Origin: Synchiropus splendidus
Taxonomy: Eukaryota > Chordata > Actinopteri > Syngnathiformes > Callionymidae
Reading direction: 5' to 3'
NCBI RefSeq assembly: GCF_027744825.2
Contig: NC_071336.1
Coordinates: 21,399,501 to 21,463,500 of the forward strand
Length of the DNA: 64,000 nt
Shown: positions 45,401 through 57,599 of the stretch, one piece after another
Position numbering within the stretch: the stretch's first letter is position 1
Layout of the letters: the number at the start of each line of letters is the position of its first letter
Position numbers and translations under genes: made by a program
Notes under the pieces: generated by a model
What the model was told of the DNA's origin: nothing
Databases searched by the model: none
The model's input: the letters and a program-made list of their open reading frames with translations, nothing else

Positions 45401-48087
45401 CGAGTCCGATGTTTTAATGCTCTGCAGTTCATCCAAGCAGTGCTTTCAGCAAACATATACACATTTAAGCAAGGTCCTAGCATCACAGTTTCAATGCTCA
45501 ATACATACATCTATGTATTTTATTATCTTTGAAAGGCTGTTATGTATTATTTGGTTGCACCATGATGTGACTGTTTGATGTATTATGAACACATTTAAAT
45601 TGGTTTTCATTGGTTGCTGATAATGAATCTTTGAAAGATTCCTTGCTAGAAGAACAGAAAACACCTTTGTGATACAGTGTTTTCTTTTGAACAGCAAAAC
45701 ACAAACAGTGGCAAATGGATTTTTGCCGTTTTTTTTCCAGAAACTGGCATAGATATTGATTTAGAAGTGATTTGATTTGGATGGATTTCAGAAGGCTTTG
45801 AATTGTTTCCTATCTCATTTCTATAGTTCCTCAGTTCCTGCGGCTGCTCATGCTCGGTTGCATCCCAAACCCGCTGAAAATAGGAAAATTTCACTTCATT
45901 ACAGACAAGGTCAAAATGAGTCGCTAAAATGGAGCAGCTTACATGTGAACCAGGTGACAAAAATCAACTACTAGCATTTCTGAACAAAGGTATCGACCCA
46001 TCCTGTACAACTCTGGGCCATTGTTCCGCATGTCTTCCTAGCTCAAATTTTAAAGACTCCTTCCTGAGCTGAGGCGAGCGGAGACAGGTAACAGCACTAT
46101 TTTTAACGAAAACTGTAGAAGCTATTGGCTTGCTGTTCTGAGTGAAAAGTCCACTATTTATCAGCTTCAAATATGTACCATGCAACCGTCGGAAGCGTGA
46201 TTCATGACTCAAACTGAGGACCTTTTTTCTGAGTGTCTGAGTAACAGCAAAATTAACGCTATTACATGAAGACGAAGACTCTTATTTTGCCTGCTATATA
46301 ATGTGGATGCAATCTCCCTCCCGATGTAGATGCCATCTCCCTTTTGTGTTTGAAGACGGAGCTAAGGAAGAACTAGATTAACAAAGACGCGCATTTTTGA
46401 AATAACCTCTCCATCGTTGTCACCTCCAGGTCAGTCGATCCCTTTCATCAGCAACAACATCATCTAGTTTATGACTTTGCTTATCTAACAAACTATGTTT
46501 ACAGAACGGAATAGAACGCTCACGGTGACCTTTGACCTCTCATTGCCAGCGTTCTGGAGACCGACACCGTGTGTGGAACCTTTGTGTGCCTGACCTGCCG
46601 TCTGCGCTGCAGCAGAGTGTCCTTAACAGCTGCCGCAGCTCTGTCAGCAATAAAAGCCATCAAGATAGGGATTCTTGAAAGCGCAACTAAAATGCAATTG
46701 CCGCGTCGACTACGGCATGCACATCTGGCCAGCAAATCCTGTAAGGTTGAGAAAAACCTGAGGGAAGTCTGTCTCTCTGTCTGACGGCGAAGTAGCAAAT
46801 AGCAATATAAAGAGTATCAATAGTATATGATCGAACAAAAGAAGGGCAGTGCTCGATAAACATTGTGTTTTACACAAATGTTTTGTTGTGTTTATGTTTA
46901 TGTTTATGTTTTTACAAATTGTTTGGCCAAAAGCAGATGATGTATCACTGACACACTCCAGGACTGACAGGTTCGAGTTTCTAAATTGAATAAAATGCTT
47001 TGCAAACGTATGCCATGGAAAATTACATCGCAGCTCAGCACAACCTCAAAGAGACACACTGGCTTTTTCTGTCACTTTGTACTCAATACTTGTTCCTAAA
47101 AGTAATGGTATTTCGGATGATGAAGTTGAAGTAACTGAGGTGGTGGTGCGATGCTGGTTGTTTATTTGCCCGTCAGTTCATGACATGCGTCAACTGGCCG
47201 AGAGCAACATGCAATGATGTACTGTAACCATGGCAATCCACTCTTGGAGTGTGTGTCTATGTGCGAGTGTGTATCGGTGTGTGCACACGTGTGTATATCC
47301 ATTTGTCTGGTTATCAGTATTGATCTGATCTGTTGTCCTAAAGTATGTTATTGACCAAAAATGGTGTTCGCATCACGTCTAATCTGTTCTCCCTCAGATA
47401 TAATTCAGCAAACAATTTCGAAACACTTGTTAGTTTTGCTCTAAAATGTGTCTGTGTGCCTCTGCTGGATTCTGATAGATTTCTGACAACCTGATGTTGC
47501 GATGAGAGGAGCCAAATATAGTCACTCTTCCAGTAAGAGTAGGATGCTTTTTTTCAGGCAGAAATACACACTTGCTCGCAAATAAACATATACCACTTAC
47601 TCTTATAGAAACAAACGCGCTCACCAGCACTTGCTATTGATCTGCAGCTCAGTTCGTGCCAGCAGGAAGTACAATCCTGTGTTGATTCGGAGGATTGGCT
47701 TTCTACAGATTCACACACCTTAGATGATTGTTTCCAGAATAAATCTACACAATTTGCTCTCAGCCGACTGTTAAAACACATTCTCCCCTTTTTCACGGCC
47801 GGCTACAAAGCTGTCGATCTCATATAAGCTCACACATGCTGGAGGATCCCTATGCAACACGCCATGGGTGTCTGGAGCGTCTTTTTGTCAAAATCTTCAC
47901 AGATTCATTCTTTTTCTCACTCATTCACTAAAATGTAGTGTCAGTAGGATTTTGTACTAAAACCGTGCATTGTATTGATCATTTAGTGAAGAGTGTACTC
48001 TGATAACCTGTTGAGTCTATTTCATTTCCGTCTTTGTTTCATCTTGTTTTCATCTTATATGAGGCTAAAGGTAATCTCATATGAGTA
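45401..48087. other. Gene-free interval
   Basis: No gene recognised. A short TTTATG hexamer repeat at about 46889-46911 and a GT-rich patch at about 47250-47300. Confidence 0.45.
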
Positions 48088-48825
48088 CAGTGGTACCTCG
48101 GTTTTCGAATGTCCCAGACTTCGAACAAATCAAAGTTCGAACAAAAATTTCAAGATTTTTTTGCTTCAGATTTCGAACGAAAATCCAGAACTCGAACGCC
48201 CCTGAAAAAAGCCAGAAAAAAACATAGTGTGCGTGGACCAATCAGCTGACCCACGATGCGCTTTGTTATTGTGTATAACGCAGCCTCTGTATGCAGACGT
48301 GTCACGTTAGTTACATTTACTGACTGTTTTTCTTCATATTGAGGTGTAAAACCTTTCCTGTCTCCGCACTGGACCGTGGTAGAGTGTCACAGGGGAGGTG
48401 CTCGCTCTCCACACCTCCGAGGCTGGAGCGCTCACTCCAGGGTTTGATGTCCTGTTGTGGGCTGGAGCTGGGACAGGGATGAGGCGAGTCTGGGACAGAG
48501 CGTTACTTGGTTTATGACTTTGTCACAGCCAAACTGCACAGAAGCGCACATTCAGAGCTGGACACGCACCGGGCACCTCTTCACTTCTGGAGAGACGTCA
48601 CTCACTCGGCAACCCCTCCCACATGCAGCGGCCACACACATAGAGGAACAGCGCACCTGCAGCAGACACTCTACATTCACTCCTACAAAAGTCTATTTTA
48701 AGGCTTGGAACCCATCATTTCTTTTTCCATTCATTGTAATGGGAAAAATCGATTCAGATTTCGAACAACTTGCTTCTCAAACGACCTTCTGGAAGGGACT
48801 GTGGTCGAGAACCGAGGTACCACTG
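48088..48825. mobile_element. Full-length nonautonomous DNA transposon, 738 bp, TA-flanked
   Basis: The ends are an inverted repeat of about 21 bp with one mismatch (CAGTGGTACCTCGG at the left, CCGAGGTACCACTG at the right), flanked by TA (48086-48087, 48826-48827). Subterminal sequence is full of TTCGAA words. No transposase is encoded; the 123-codon frame inside has no DDE motif or DNA-binding domain. Ends and target choice fit a Tc1/mariner-superfamily (pogo/Tigger-like) MITE; the family name is inferred. A truncated inverted copy lies at 27066-27348. Confidence 0.85.
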
Positions 48826-48884
48826 TAGTTTGTTTGTAGTTTCTTTACATCTCTGGAATTGTTAAATTGTTCATCATGTTCATG

Positions 48885-49240
48885 CCCATCCATCCTCTAT
48901 CCTCACCCGCTTATCTGTCATTGGGTTGCAGAGACAGCAGCTTCAAAAGGTCGAGCCGAACGTCCTTCTGCAACTGCTAAAAGGGAGGCGCCCAGGGGAG
49001 GCCCATGAGATGCCCATGAGATGCCCAAACCACCTCAGCAGGCTCCTTTCAATGTGGAGCTGCAGCAGCTCTACTCTGAGTCTCTCATGAGTGACAGAAC
49101 TCAACCTATCTGTCGGAGGAAACTCTTTTCAGGCGGTTGTATCCAAGTCTCGTTCTTTCTGTTATGGCCCAAAGCTCATGACCATAGATAAGGGCCAGGA
49201 TGAACTTTAGGCCTTTTGGCTCAGCTCTTCTTAAATGGCT
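48885..49240 (+). mobile_element. Teleost interspersed repeat fragment, probably LINE-related
   Basis: CATCCATCCTCTATCCTCAC, ACCTCAGCAGGCTCCTTTC, GCTCTACTCTGAGTCTCTC, GGAGGAAACTC, TGTATCCAAGTCTCGTTCTT and AAAGCTCATGACCATAGAT form a recognisable ordered series common in fish repeats. It contains an internal duplication (GAGATGCCCAT twice at about 49007-49026). Assignment to the LINE class rests on memory of the family. Confidence 0.55.
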
Positions 49241-50249
49241 TGTACTGTTTGTTTTCTAAAGCATCATGCTGCATTTGTGATGCAACAAATATTGGACGAC
49301 GGTTAATGCTAATCACAGTGTTTCTTCTGTACACTGCACATGGGGCCCGTTTTCTTTTTTACAGTGTGGATAGTATCACAATACTTACTACGACGCATCA
49401 TTTGGTCACTGCTGTATTGTGATACATATTACATGGCCAGATTCATTTGGAGTCACATGTGTCTGAGGCACCAAGTTCAGAAATGTCTCTAGTTGTAATT
49501 CAATTGTAAATGTTGGACGTTTACATCAGACTAACCCTCATAATAATTTTACTTTGTTACTCAGAACTAACTGAGCTAGGATCAGACACTTCTATCGGAG
49601 GTCTGTGGTGTGTGTCATGTTCGTTCTCATCCCAAATGACTGGGTTCCGCCTTGACCACAATACTCCATCTCAAATCTATTTGTGAAAAGAGAAACTATA
49701 TTTCATTGTGCGTTTGTATCAAAGGCCACCTAAAGTAAAAAAAAATCTCAAGCAAGCACAAAACTACCAACGGCAGCCTTTTGCATCCTGATACGTCATC
49801 CAAGCTCTTTACTTTCCTAAATCAGGCCTGTGTCGTTCAAAAAGAATCAAATTAAGCTGGCCGGAGATGTTTTTTTTTTAGCCCCTTCCTGGCCTTCTGA
49901 GAGGTCATAAGTCTAATGTAATTATGGTGCATAACTGTGGTGAAAGAAACCAATGCCAGGAAATTATATGAACATACAAGCTGTAAACTGTAGCTTTCTC
50001 TTCGCATAGCGGATTGTTTTTTATGACTAAATCAATATATTTAGAAAAGGCTTGTAAAGCAGCCCAGTTGGTGGCTTTATTTAGGATTGCCTTCAGCTGA
50101 CCTCTTAGTTCTCAGCCTCTGCCTTCCGTGCACTGGAGCGCTCTGCACAAGACGCAAGTGACATCAAATTCTGTTTTGAGGGGACTGTTTATTCGTTGCT
50201 TCTTTTTTATACACAAAGTGTAATCCAAGGAACAATTAATCCAATAGTT

Positions 50250-50310
50250 TTGAGGTGGGCAAAGTGCGGGCCGGGGACCACACGCGGTCCTTTGTCTTTA
50301 TTCCTGCGGC
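50250..50310. mobile_element. hAT-like end fragment
   Basis: GGTGGGCAAAGTGCGGGCC and CACACGCGGTCC resemble the left end of a hAT-type repeat ('gtgggcaaactrcggcccgcgggccacacgcggccc'). Confidence 0.4.
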
Positions 50311-50437
50311 CCTCATGGGATACTCTTTTCCGTTGCTTTTTATTTTTGAATTAGATTCTTTTAATGAATTAATGCTCATTCTTACAATATATTCATCCTT
50401 TTTAGTAAAACACCTTGTAATAACATCTTCAGTGAAC

Positions 50438-50545
50438 CAGCGCTTCGTCCTGTTCAGGGTTGCGGGGAGTGCTGGAGCCTATCCCAGCGGTCATGGGGCG
50501 AGAGGCACAGATACACCCTGGACAGGTCGCCAGTCAGTCACAGCT
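50438..50545 (+). mobile_element. Teleost repeat fragment, probably L2/CR1-type LINE 3-prime end
   Basis: GGTTGCGGGGAGTGCTGGAG, CCTATCCCAGCGGTCATGGG and ACACCCTGGACAGGTCGCCA match a very common fish repeat segment. Only about 100 bp is present and the flanks are unrelated. Confidence 0.6.
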
Positions 50546-53500
50546 TGTAATAAACTGCCTTTTAAAAATATTTCTGTTTTCAAGATTCACCCTTAAAGTC
50601 ATCCATTATTGATGATGTACATTGAGATTCTTGAAATAAAATGAATCAATGAAAAAACAAATAACATGATGTCATGGTGAAACTAGTCTTTTCTATATAT
50701 CCATAAAAATCAAGTCACAAAACTTGTGGTTTAATTAAGTTCCTATTTTTTTCTGTCCCACTGTCGTTTGGATTGACATCATCAACATTAGTCTCAGGGA
50801 AGAATGTGGGCGCTGACGAAATTGAAGTAGCCACCCTGCTATAGTGGATATGCAGGATCCCAACACTGTTGTTACGAGCACAATAGCTGTTTCAGGGTTA
50901 ATGGGTTGTTTTTAATGCTAGAGTACTTCGAGAGTAAAGATATGCAACTTCTACTTCCTCTTCGTTTTTTTCCCAATTTCTTTTTTTATGAGTGAAAATG
51001 CCAATTTCACGGCCAAAAAACAGTCTACACAATGTGATACGATGCAGAGCAGTGCATTAAGCACAGTTAAATGAATGCATGAGTCATTTCTGCTGGCTTT
51101 GGTTTTTCAATAATAGGTGGAGTATGTTTACATTGCAAAGAGAAGGCTTAAAAATGAAAGTCCATTGGAGCTTCTCTCCACTTGAAATATTGATGTGTGG
51201 CGAATCCAAGCCAATGAACAAACATTTTAAAGCATCCCACTATTTTTTTTTTAAACGGGAAAACATGAAGTCTCTCATTCTCTATCTTAACCCAAGTTTA
51301 CTTGTGGTAAACATTTCCAGTGTCGCTACTGAAATAAAAGCTTCAGATGTCATAATGTCCATGAACGTAGATGCTGTGCGGTCGTTTTTGGACAGGCTTT
51401 TTTTCCAAGACTTTTTTCAAGGGCTAGATTTTGGTTTACAAATATTTCAATCTGTATCATCAAGAAATAAGTCAAAAGCAATATTTCTGTAATGTGTATT
51501 CATACTGTTTAACTGGATATTATTTTTTTTTTACTAATTCCAGGTGTTATGTTGTGTTGCATCCATGTAGTGCAATGTTACACAAATGTTTTACACACTG
51601 ACCATTCACTGAAAAATAATTTCCATTAATGCACATATTCACGTGTTTTCTGAATTTGGATGCCAACGAGGCTATTTGATAGTTCTGAAACAATCTGACT
51701 TGAAATGCTAAATAAAAGTGATAAATACTGACTATGTGACCCCAGGCAATGATATCGAATTGCAGTGAATATTTTATTCAAAAATAAATAAATTCAGATC
51801 TCAACTAAAACAATGTGTTCATAAAACTTCCCTGAGGACCTGACATCATAAACTCCATATTTGTTTGATGATGACGTTGCTCCATATTCACGCTAAACTG
51901 TTGCTGTACTTGCTCAAAGCCACATATAGGGATTGTGTTTTAATCCAGTTCATCCGACATCGTATACAGTCAACGTCCAGATTGTTTGGGTTGAACGGAG
52001 CCATTTTCTACCCTCCTGCCATGATTTACTTCCTGCTGTGCATCTAGTTTTCATGTCTTTGACTGAACCAGCATGTCACATCAATATCTGCATTTCCAGT
52101 ACCTTTTATAAAACTACTCTGCTCTATTAGAAATATGTACATACATTCGCAGTGAGGTTGTTCTGTTATTTCTGGATTTATATTTGCTTCCATTTCCATT
52201 CAGCTGCTGAGGGGGCACCGAGACTGAGGTTTATAGCATGTGCATGTGTGTCTCTGCGTGTGTGTGCAGTCCAACATGCTTGCAAATGTGTGTGTCTGGC
52301 GGATAGGAATACAACTTCTCGGACATTTAATCTTGCGGGAATTTCACGCTAGTTACCGCTTGTCATCAAACGCTTCTAGCGTAGAACACTGCGGCAATCT
52401 TTTATTGGCGGATGTTCGGAACAAATTCACTGTCAGGCCCCCTGGGTGCCCCTCGTACCCTTTAGATAAGCCTGAACTATGTGTGCGTGAAGATGTGTTG
52501 GCCTGCGTCCATGCTGGGACGCATAAAACACTTGGGCCGTCCCCTCACTGTTAAAGAAGATCATTTTAATACAAGCGTAATAATACATTAGTGCATGTTG
52601 CACGTGTGTGTCCACATTGCTGAATAAATGGCTTTGAAGCGTGAGAAAGTTTTTGCAAAGTTGATGTGAAGACGCCTGAGGTATGTATTTAGCATCATTT
52701 TGTATTAGTTACCTTTAAAACCATCATGTGTCACCTCTCAGGTGACCTGGGTTTCTGCTAAGAAAAGAAGAATGGGTTTGTTTGTAAAAAAAATTCAGTG
52801 AAGTTAGTCACAGTCACTGAGCATGTTCCTGTCATTGTAAAATGGGATCTACTCTCTAGTGGCTTTGTCATTCAAACCGGAATAGATGGCCGGCAAAGAT
52901 AAATATAAATGAAACTGGCACGTTCGTTGACTGAGGTGAGTAGTAGCTACACAAAACATTTATCTATCAGGACTGCAACTTTAAGAGATCCATTCAATAT
53001 AGACAAAAATACTTCATCAAGCCTGTCAAATATGAAATCAAACTCGATCCTCGACTCCACAAACTACGAGGATTGTGATCAAATAAAGAGCAAACATGTG
53101 AGACAGGTGTCGAACAGTCCAGATAATCTTTGACAGGTGTAGAACTGCTTCTGCTTGGTCATCGCCACACCGTGCAGTGACCTGGGGAGACGGTGAAGTA
53201 GTTGAGCGGGTTGCCAGGTTTTCTATTGCGGTCTCGTGTAGCTTGTTACAACTCCCCGGCACATTTTTTCGACATTTTGAGCAAATATATTCAATAAACG
53301 CACATCAGTGCATCCTTACTGCCCAGTCCAGTAGTCTTTCTCTCAAGTACAAACCCAGGCAGTAACTATAAAATAGTTGTTTGCTAGTAGATTACATATC
53401 AGTACTTTAAAGTTTATTTTCAAGACATACACCAGGTTTACCCTTCTGCACTTCTTCTACCCGTGAAACATGTTTGTGCATCACCATGCCAAGAATTAGT

Positions 53501-53740
53501 CTGGAAAATTCCTAATCATGCAGGTAAAATTTCAATGAAAGATGGGATGGTTTCAAGAGGAAAAGCAGAATGTCCCCAGTGCTGTGGATCACTGATGAAG
53601 CAGGACAATTTATGTTTTTTCTAGCTAATGTATACTAAAATTAGCCGTCACTCATTAACATTACACTAATAAAGGACATCAAAGGCTGTTCAACAAATAG
53701 TCATTTTTGTTCAGCCTGCCACTTGGTCTGTGTTTGGATT
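50546..53740. other. Gene-free interval
   Basis: AT-leaning sequence with poly-T runs (for example 51243-51254). A 137-codon frame at 51079-51492 has no recognisable feature. Confidence 0.45.
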
Positions 53741-53744
53741 TTAG

Positions 53745-53790
53745 CCCTTGGCAGAGTTGAGTTTGACACACCTGAGCTAAAGCCCATCTG
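53745..53790. mobile_element. hAT-like end words
   Basis: GGCAGAGTTGAGTTTGACAC followed by ACCTGAGCTAAAG resembles the 'gtttgacacccctg' end found in hAT-type repeats. No partner end was found. Confidence 0.25.
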
Positions 53791-54408
53791 CTACTGTGCC
53801 GTGTAACTCGAATACAGTCTTCAGTCTTAGTCAAAAATAACTAAACATTTATGTTGCGCCGTCTGAACGTCTCTGAAAGTCTTATGCGTTTGCTTAGGAA
53901 CCACCAGCTGCTAGATCCATTACTACGATTTCCAGTGGGTGAGTCCCTCCATCAGCCTTTCACACACACTCATAGACACACACATCTGAGAGCCATACCC
54001 AAATAGCTTTTAGCAGGACACATATTTTACACCTGTCCGGGTGACTTTGAAGTTCAGGTGCTTTACTGTTAAACGTGATGCCAGGTTGTCCTTTAATGCG
54101 TATCGCAGCCTTAACAACCTCGACACATTTCCCCCTTCCACCTTAAAAAACGGGAAGTTGCGATCTTGATCTCGTATGTTTTTCTCCTTTGTGCCTGACG
54201 TTGAAAGCTTCTTGCAATTAAACTTGCAACCAACAACAAAGAGCACGTTTGTCTAATAAAATAATCTGTCTAGCAGCCACGGCGATTTTGACTCTCACCA
54301 TTGCGACATGCTGTTCAATCAGCTGTTTTTTGAGGACATCATAAATGGCAGGCTGTCTCGGAAATATGTTTGCTTGTTTTACCTGACCCACTTTTACTTA
54401 CTGCGCGC

Positions 54409-54424
54409 GTGTGTGTGTGTGTGT
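54409..54424. repeat. Short (GT)n microsatellite
   Basis: GT run preceded by GCGCGC. Confidence 0.85.
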
Positions 54425-55289
54425 TTGTGCGATGTCCCCCTTTGCTCAGAAGGTTGTAAATGTAATCTTAGACACATGTTACTTGGGCTGATGTTTTTCA
54501 GATTGATGTCAGTTGCGATTAGCATATCTCCTGCCAAGACACAGGAGTGCTCTTTAGAGCTTGGCCTCCGTTGGGTAAACACAACTGGGCTGCCATTTTG
54601 AATGATTGCACAATGATTATTTGATGCAGTGATTTATTTTGAACACAGTAAGTAAACCGAGGCAAGAAATGGATGAGAAATTTGACTGACAAGCTCCAAA
54701 ACAAAATTCTACCCCAAGACACTCTCTTGACACCCTTTTCAAGCGATGTATCATTACGCCCTGCCCTCTTAAAAACACCAGGTTTTCAATTCTCTCCTGC
54801 TTTCACAAGAATATTGGTGCAGTTTAATGTACATTTTCGTGTTTGAAACTGAATTGTGATTTTTGTTTGAATTTGTTATCTAGTTTTAAGAGCTGATGTG
54901 GAGTCTTGCCTTTTTTTTTGACTACATAAAGATCACATAGGTATCCCAGCTGTGTTCAAGGTCCTTGTTTTGTGAAAAAAAGGTGGACTACTCTGGCGGT
55001 CTGTGGTTCTGCAGCGTCATACGTAACTTGCTATCCTTATAGGCTCTGAGGCTCTTGGGCACTGCATCCTTCATTTATATCCAAATGTGTTTATTTTTCC
55101 TGATATCCTGCTGTGATTTATGTACAACAGTGACTGTAACATACTCTGTGGTTATATATATTTATTATATTTTTCCATATTGGTCACAATTTATTTTACT
55201 GTACTGTATATATCGATATATGCTTTGTCTTCCCTGTTATTGTTGCCCATTTTACACCTGCCTTGGTTAAATATGATATGTGAAAAGAT

Positions 55290-55410
55290 AGATTTGATTC
55301 AAATTTCCTATGTTCATGCTCCCAAAATTAAGAGACAAAACACCCTGAATACACAGTTATCTTCTCTTGAAAGGCAAGTCAGCCATGTTAATGCAGCTAT
55401 AGTCTTCAAT
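55290..55410 (+). mobile_element. Possible LINE ORF2 scrap, doubtful
   Basis: A frame reads SYVHAPKIKRQNTLNTQLSS and then LERQVSHVN, which loosely resembles the charged linker after the endonuclease domain in L1-type ORF2 proteins. No catalytic motif or flanking LINE sequence supports it, so this is weak. Confidence 0.15.
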
Positions 55411-55539
55411 GCCAGACACTGCAATGGTTTCATTTACATTAATCTTGAGCTCTGGAATTCTTTCTCTGATGTAAGACAGCGGGGTGCTCTGCAAGACGAA
55501 TTTCTTGCCATCTCTGGAGAGCAGACATAGGGATTCTCA

Positions 55540-57130
55540 ACACACCCCTCAGACAATGATGGTGGCGGGAAGGGGGGGCCATATTTTTCCTACTCTCTCC
55601 TTCCCGTCTCGCTCCACACCTCCCTGACCCCGCTTCCCCTCCACCTGCCCGGCAGAGTGGGAGAATAAGTGTCGCACCAACAGGGGGTGGCCGTGTCTGA
55701 GACCAGTCGAAAGTCTGATAAAAGTAGTTAAAAGAAAGCCAGCCGGGGTGCAGAAGCGGGAGGAGGAGCGAGGGACAACAAGAGTGACTGACCAAATACC
55801 TGCTGACAGAACACGGGAGGAAGACAGATGCAGAGAGGCCCAGAGAGAAGATGAGAATATATATGCGGTGGCCAGTGTTGTGAGACAAGGCAGGTTGCTG
55901 TCACTTTAAAAATTACTGTAATAAAAGTGACCGTCGGAAGATGGATCTGGTGATTTTGGCTTGCTAATCAGTCATCTGTGAAGAGGACCACAGCCTAGAT
56001 TCAGCAGCTGCCTGACACCACTTGATTGATGCCTGCACCTGATACAAAAAGGCCCATTAACTGTCCACTATCCAACTGGGAGGAATGACACCAAAATGCT
56101 AGGGAATTCAACAACGCACCATACATCGTCTTGAATTTTCATTTCAAGTTAAAACTAAATGTTCACATTCATTATGTTCCTCATAACCAGAACCAAAATT
56201 TGGTTCTGCTTTTTATCACCGTGGACCACCGTAGAAAAAATGGGGGGCATCTTACATCCTATTTGGAGGAGACCACTGGTCAGACCGAGGAGCAGGTGGG
56301 CACATTACACCTCCATTTGAATCGCAGCTAAATGGTTTGAGGAAAGGAAAGTTTAATGCCCTAATAAAAGAGTGAGCACAGAGACACGATGATGGCGTAA
56401 AGCTTGAAAATGAAAAGATGGACGAATAAATAATGCATGGTATAAACGTAATATTCTCTTTTTTAAAACATTTTTGAAGAGGGTTACAAACTTGTTTTTA
56501 TTGTTCCAAGACTGTGAAAGCTCCTGAAGGCTCTTGTAAAAGGCCATCATCTTGATTTAGATGGTGCATTCGCTTGTATTTTTCTACAGGGCAGAATTGT
56601 TGAAAACAGCTTCTTATTGCTTCAGTATATCTTCAGCACAAATATTCTCCATGTTAATGACACATCAGACTTCCTCAATCATGCGTCCTTCCTCGCGACT
56701 GTTTTGGCAAACTTGTCTTCAGGAAAGAGGCGCAGTGGATTCCATGTTTGTTATGGCGCAGGAGTGAGAAATGTTTATTATTACGTCTGCGACGATCCCA
56801 AATCTCAAATAATCCCTTAATATTTGCCAACTTTGGGTGCACTACAGAAAACATACACTTCAATTAATGTTGTTGAGCATGGCTCTGAAAATCAACGTAT
56901 ATCATAGTCATAGTTTTTGTCGTCACCTGCGGAAATGAGTGGCAGCAGTTCAAATATTTTGGCCCTTAATTATTCACACGCTTCTGTAGTTGATGTGGTT
57001 TGGCCCCAAACTCAGACAAAAATGCAAATGCATGTGTTCCAGAAGTGAATGACTTTTTCTTTTTTTTTTTTTGTTTTGCCTCATGACATGTGAGAAATAA
57101 TGACCCGGCAGCTGAAACTCATATCTCCTC
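55540..57130. other. Gene-free interval
   Basis: A G-rich patch near 55560-55590 and purine-rich sequence near 55740-55870. Nothing recognised otherwise. Confidence 0.4.
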
Positions 57131-57135
57131 ATCTC

Positions 57136-57216
57136 TCCTTCACACATATATATATCCCCCCCCACTCTCTCTCTCTCTCTCACTCTCTCTCTCCTACACA
57201 CACACACACACATACA
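57136..57216. repeat. Compound C8 / (CT)n / (CA)n low-complexity tract
   Basis: A C8 run, an interrupted CT array to about 57194 and a CA run from about 57196 form one pyrimidine-rich microsatellite. Further C runs and CT-rich sequence continue to about 57590. Confidence 0.9.
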
Positions 57217-57599
57217 CAGAGATTGCCTGCAATAATAATAACCCCTCAGACAACAGCTTCACCCCCACTCTCCCCTCATCCTCACCTAACCCCCCCCCTT
57301 ACATACAATCAAACAAAGCCTCTTTCTTACCTTGCGCATGACCAATCCTTCCATCTCTCCCCCTTTTTTTTTCCACCACCATCCTATCTCTGCACGCTCT
57401 TCCCTTTCAGGAGACCCATCCACACCAAGCAGCCAAACCTTACACTCTACTGAGCGTCCCACAGCCTACAGCGCGCCACTCACACCCCCAATAAATATAG
57501 CTCTGGTCTGTCGTTTTTCTCCCATCTATCCCTCTTCTCTTTGCCCCTCTCTCTCTCTTTCCCTCTGTCCTTCCCTCTCCCCTTGCTCCTGGCTGGTGC

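Noticed and set aside
55120..55530. 136-codon frame with a LINE ORF2-like stretch
   Set aside because: The frame as a whole starts with AT-composition residues and lacks catalytic motifs; kept only as a weak note for about 40 codons.
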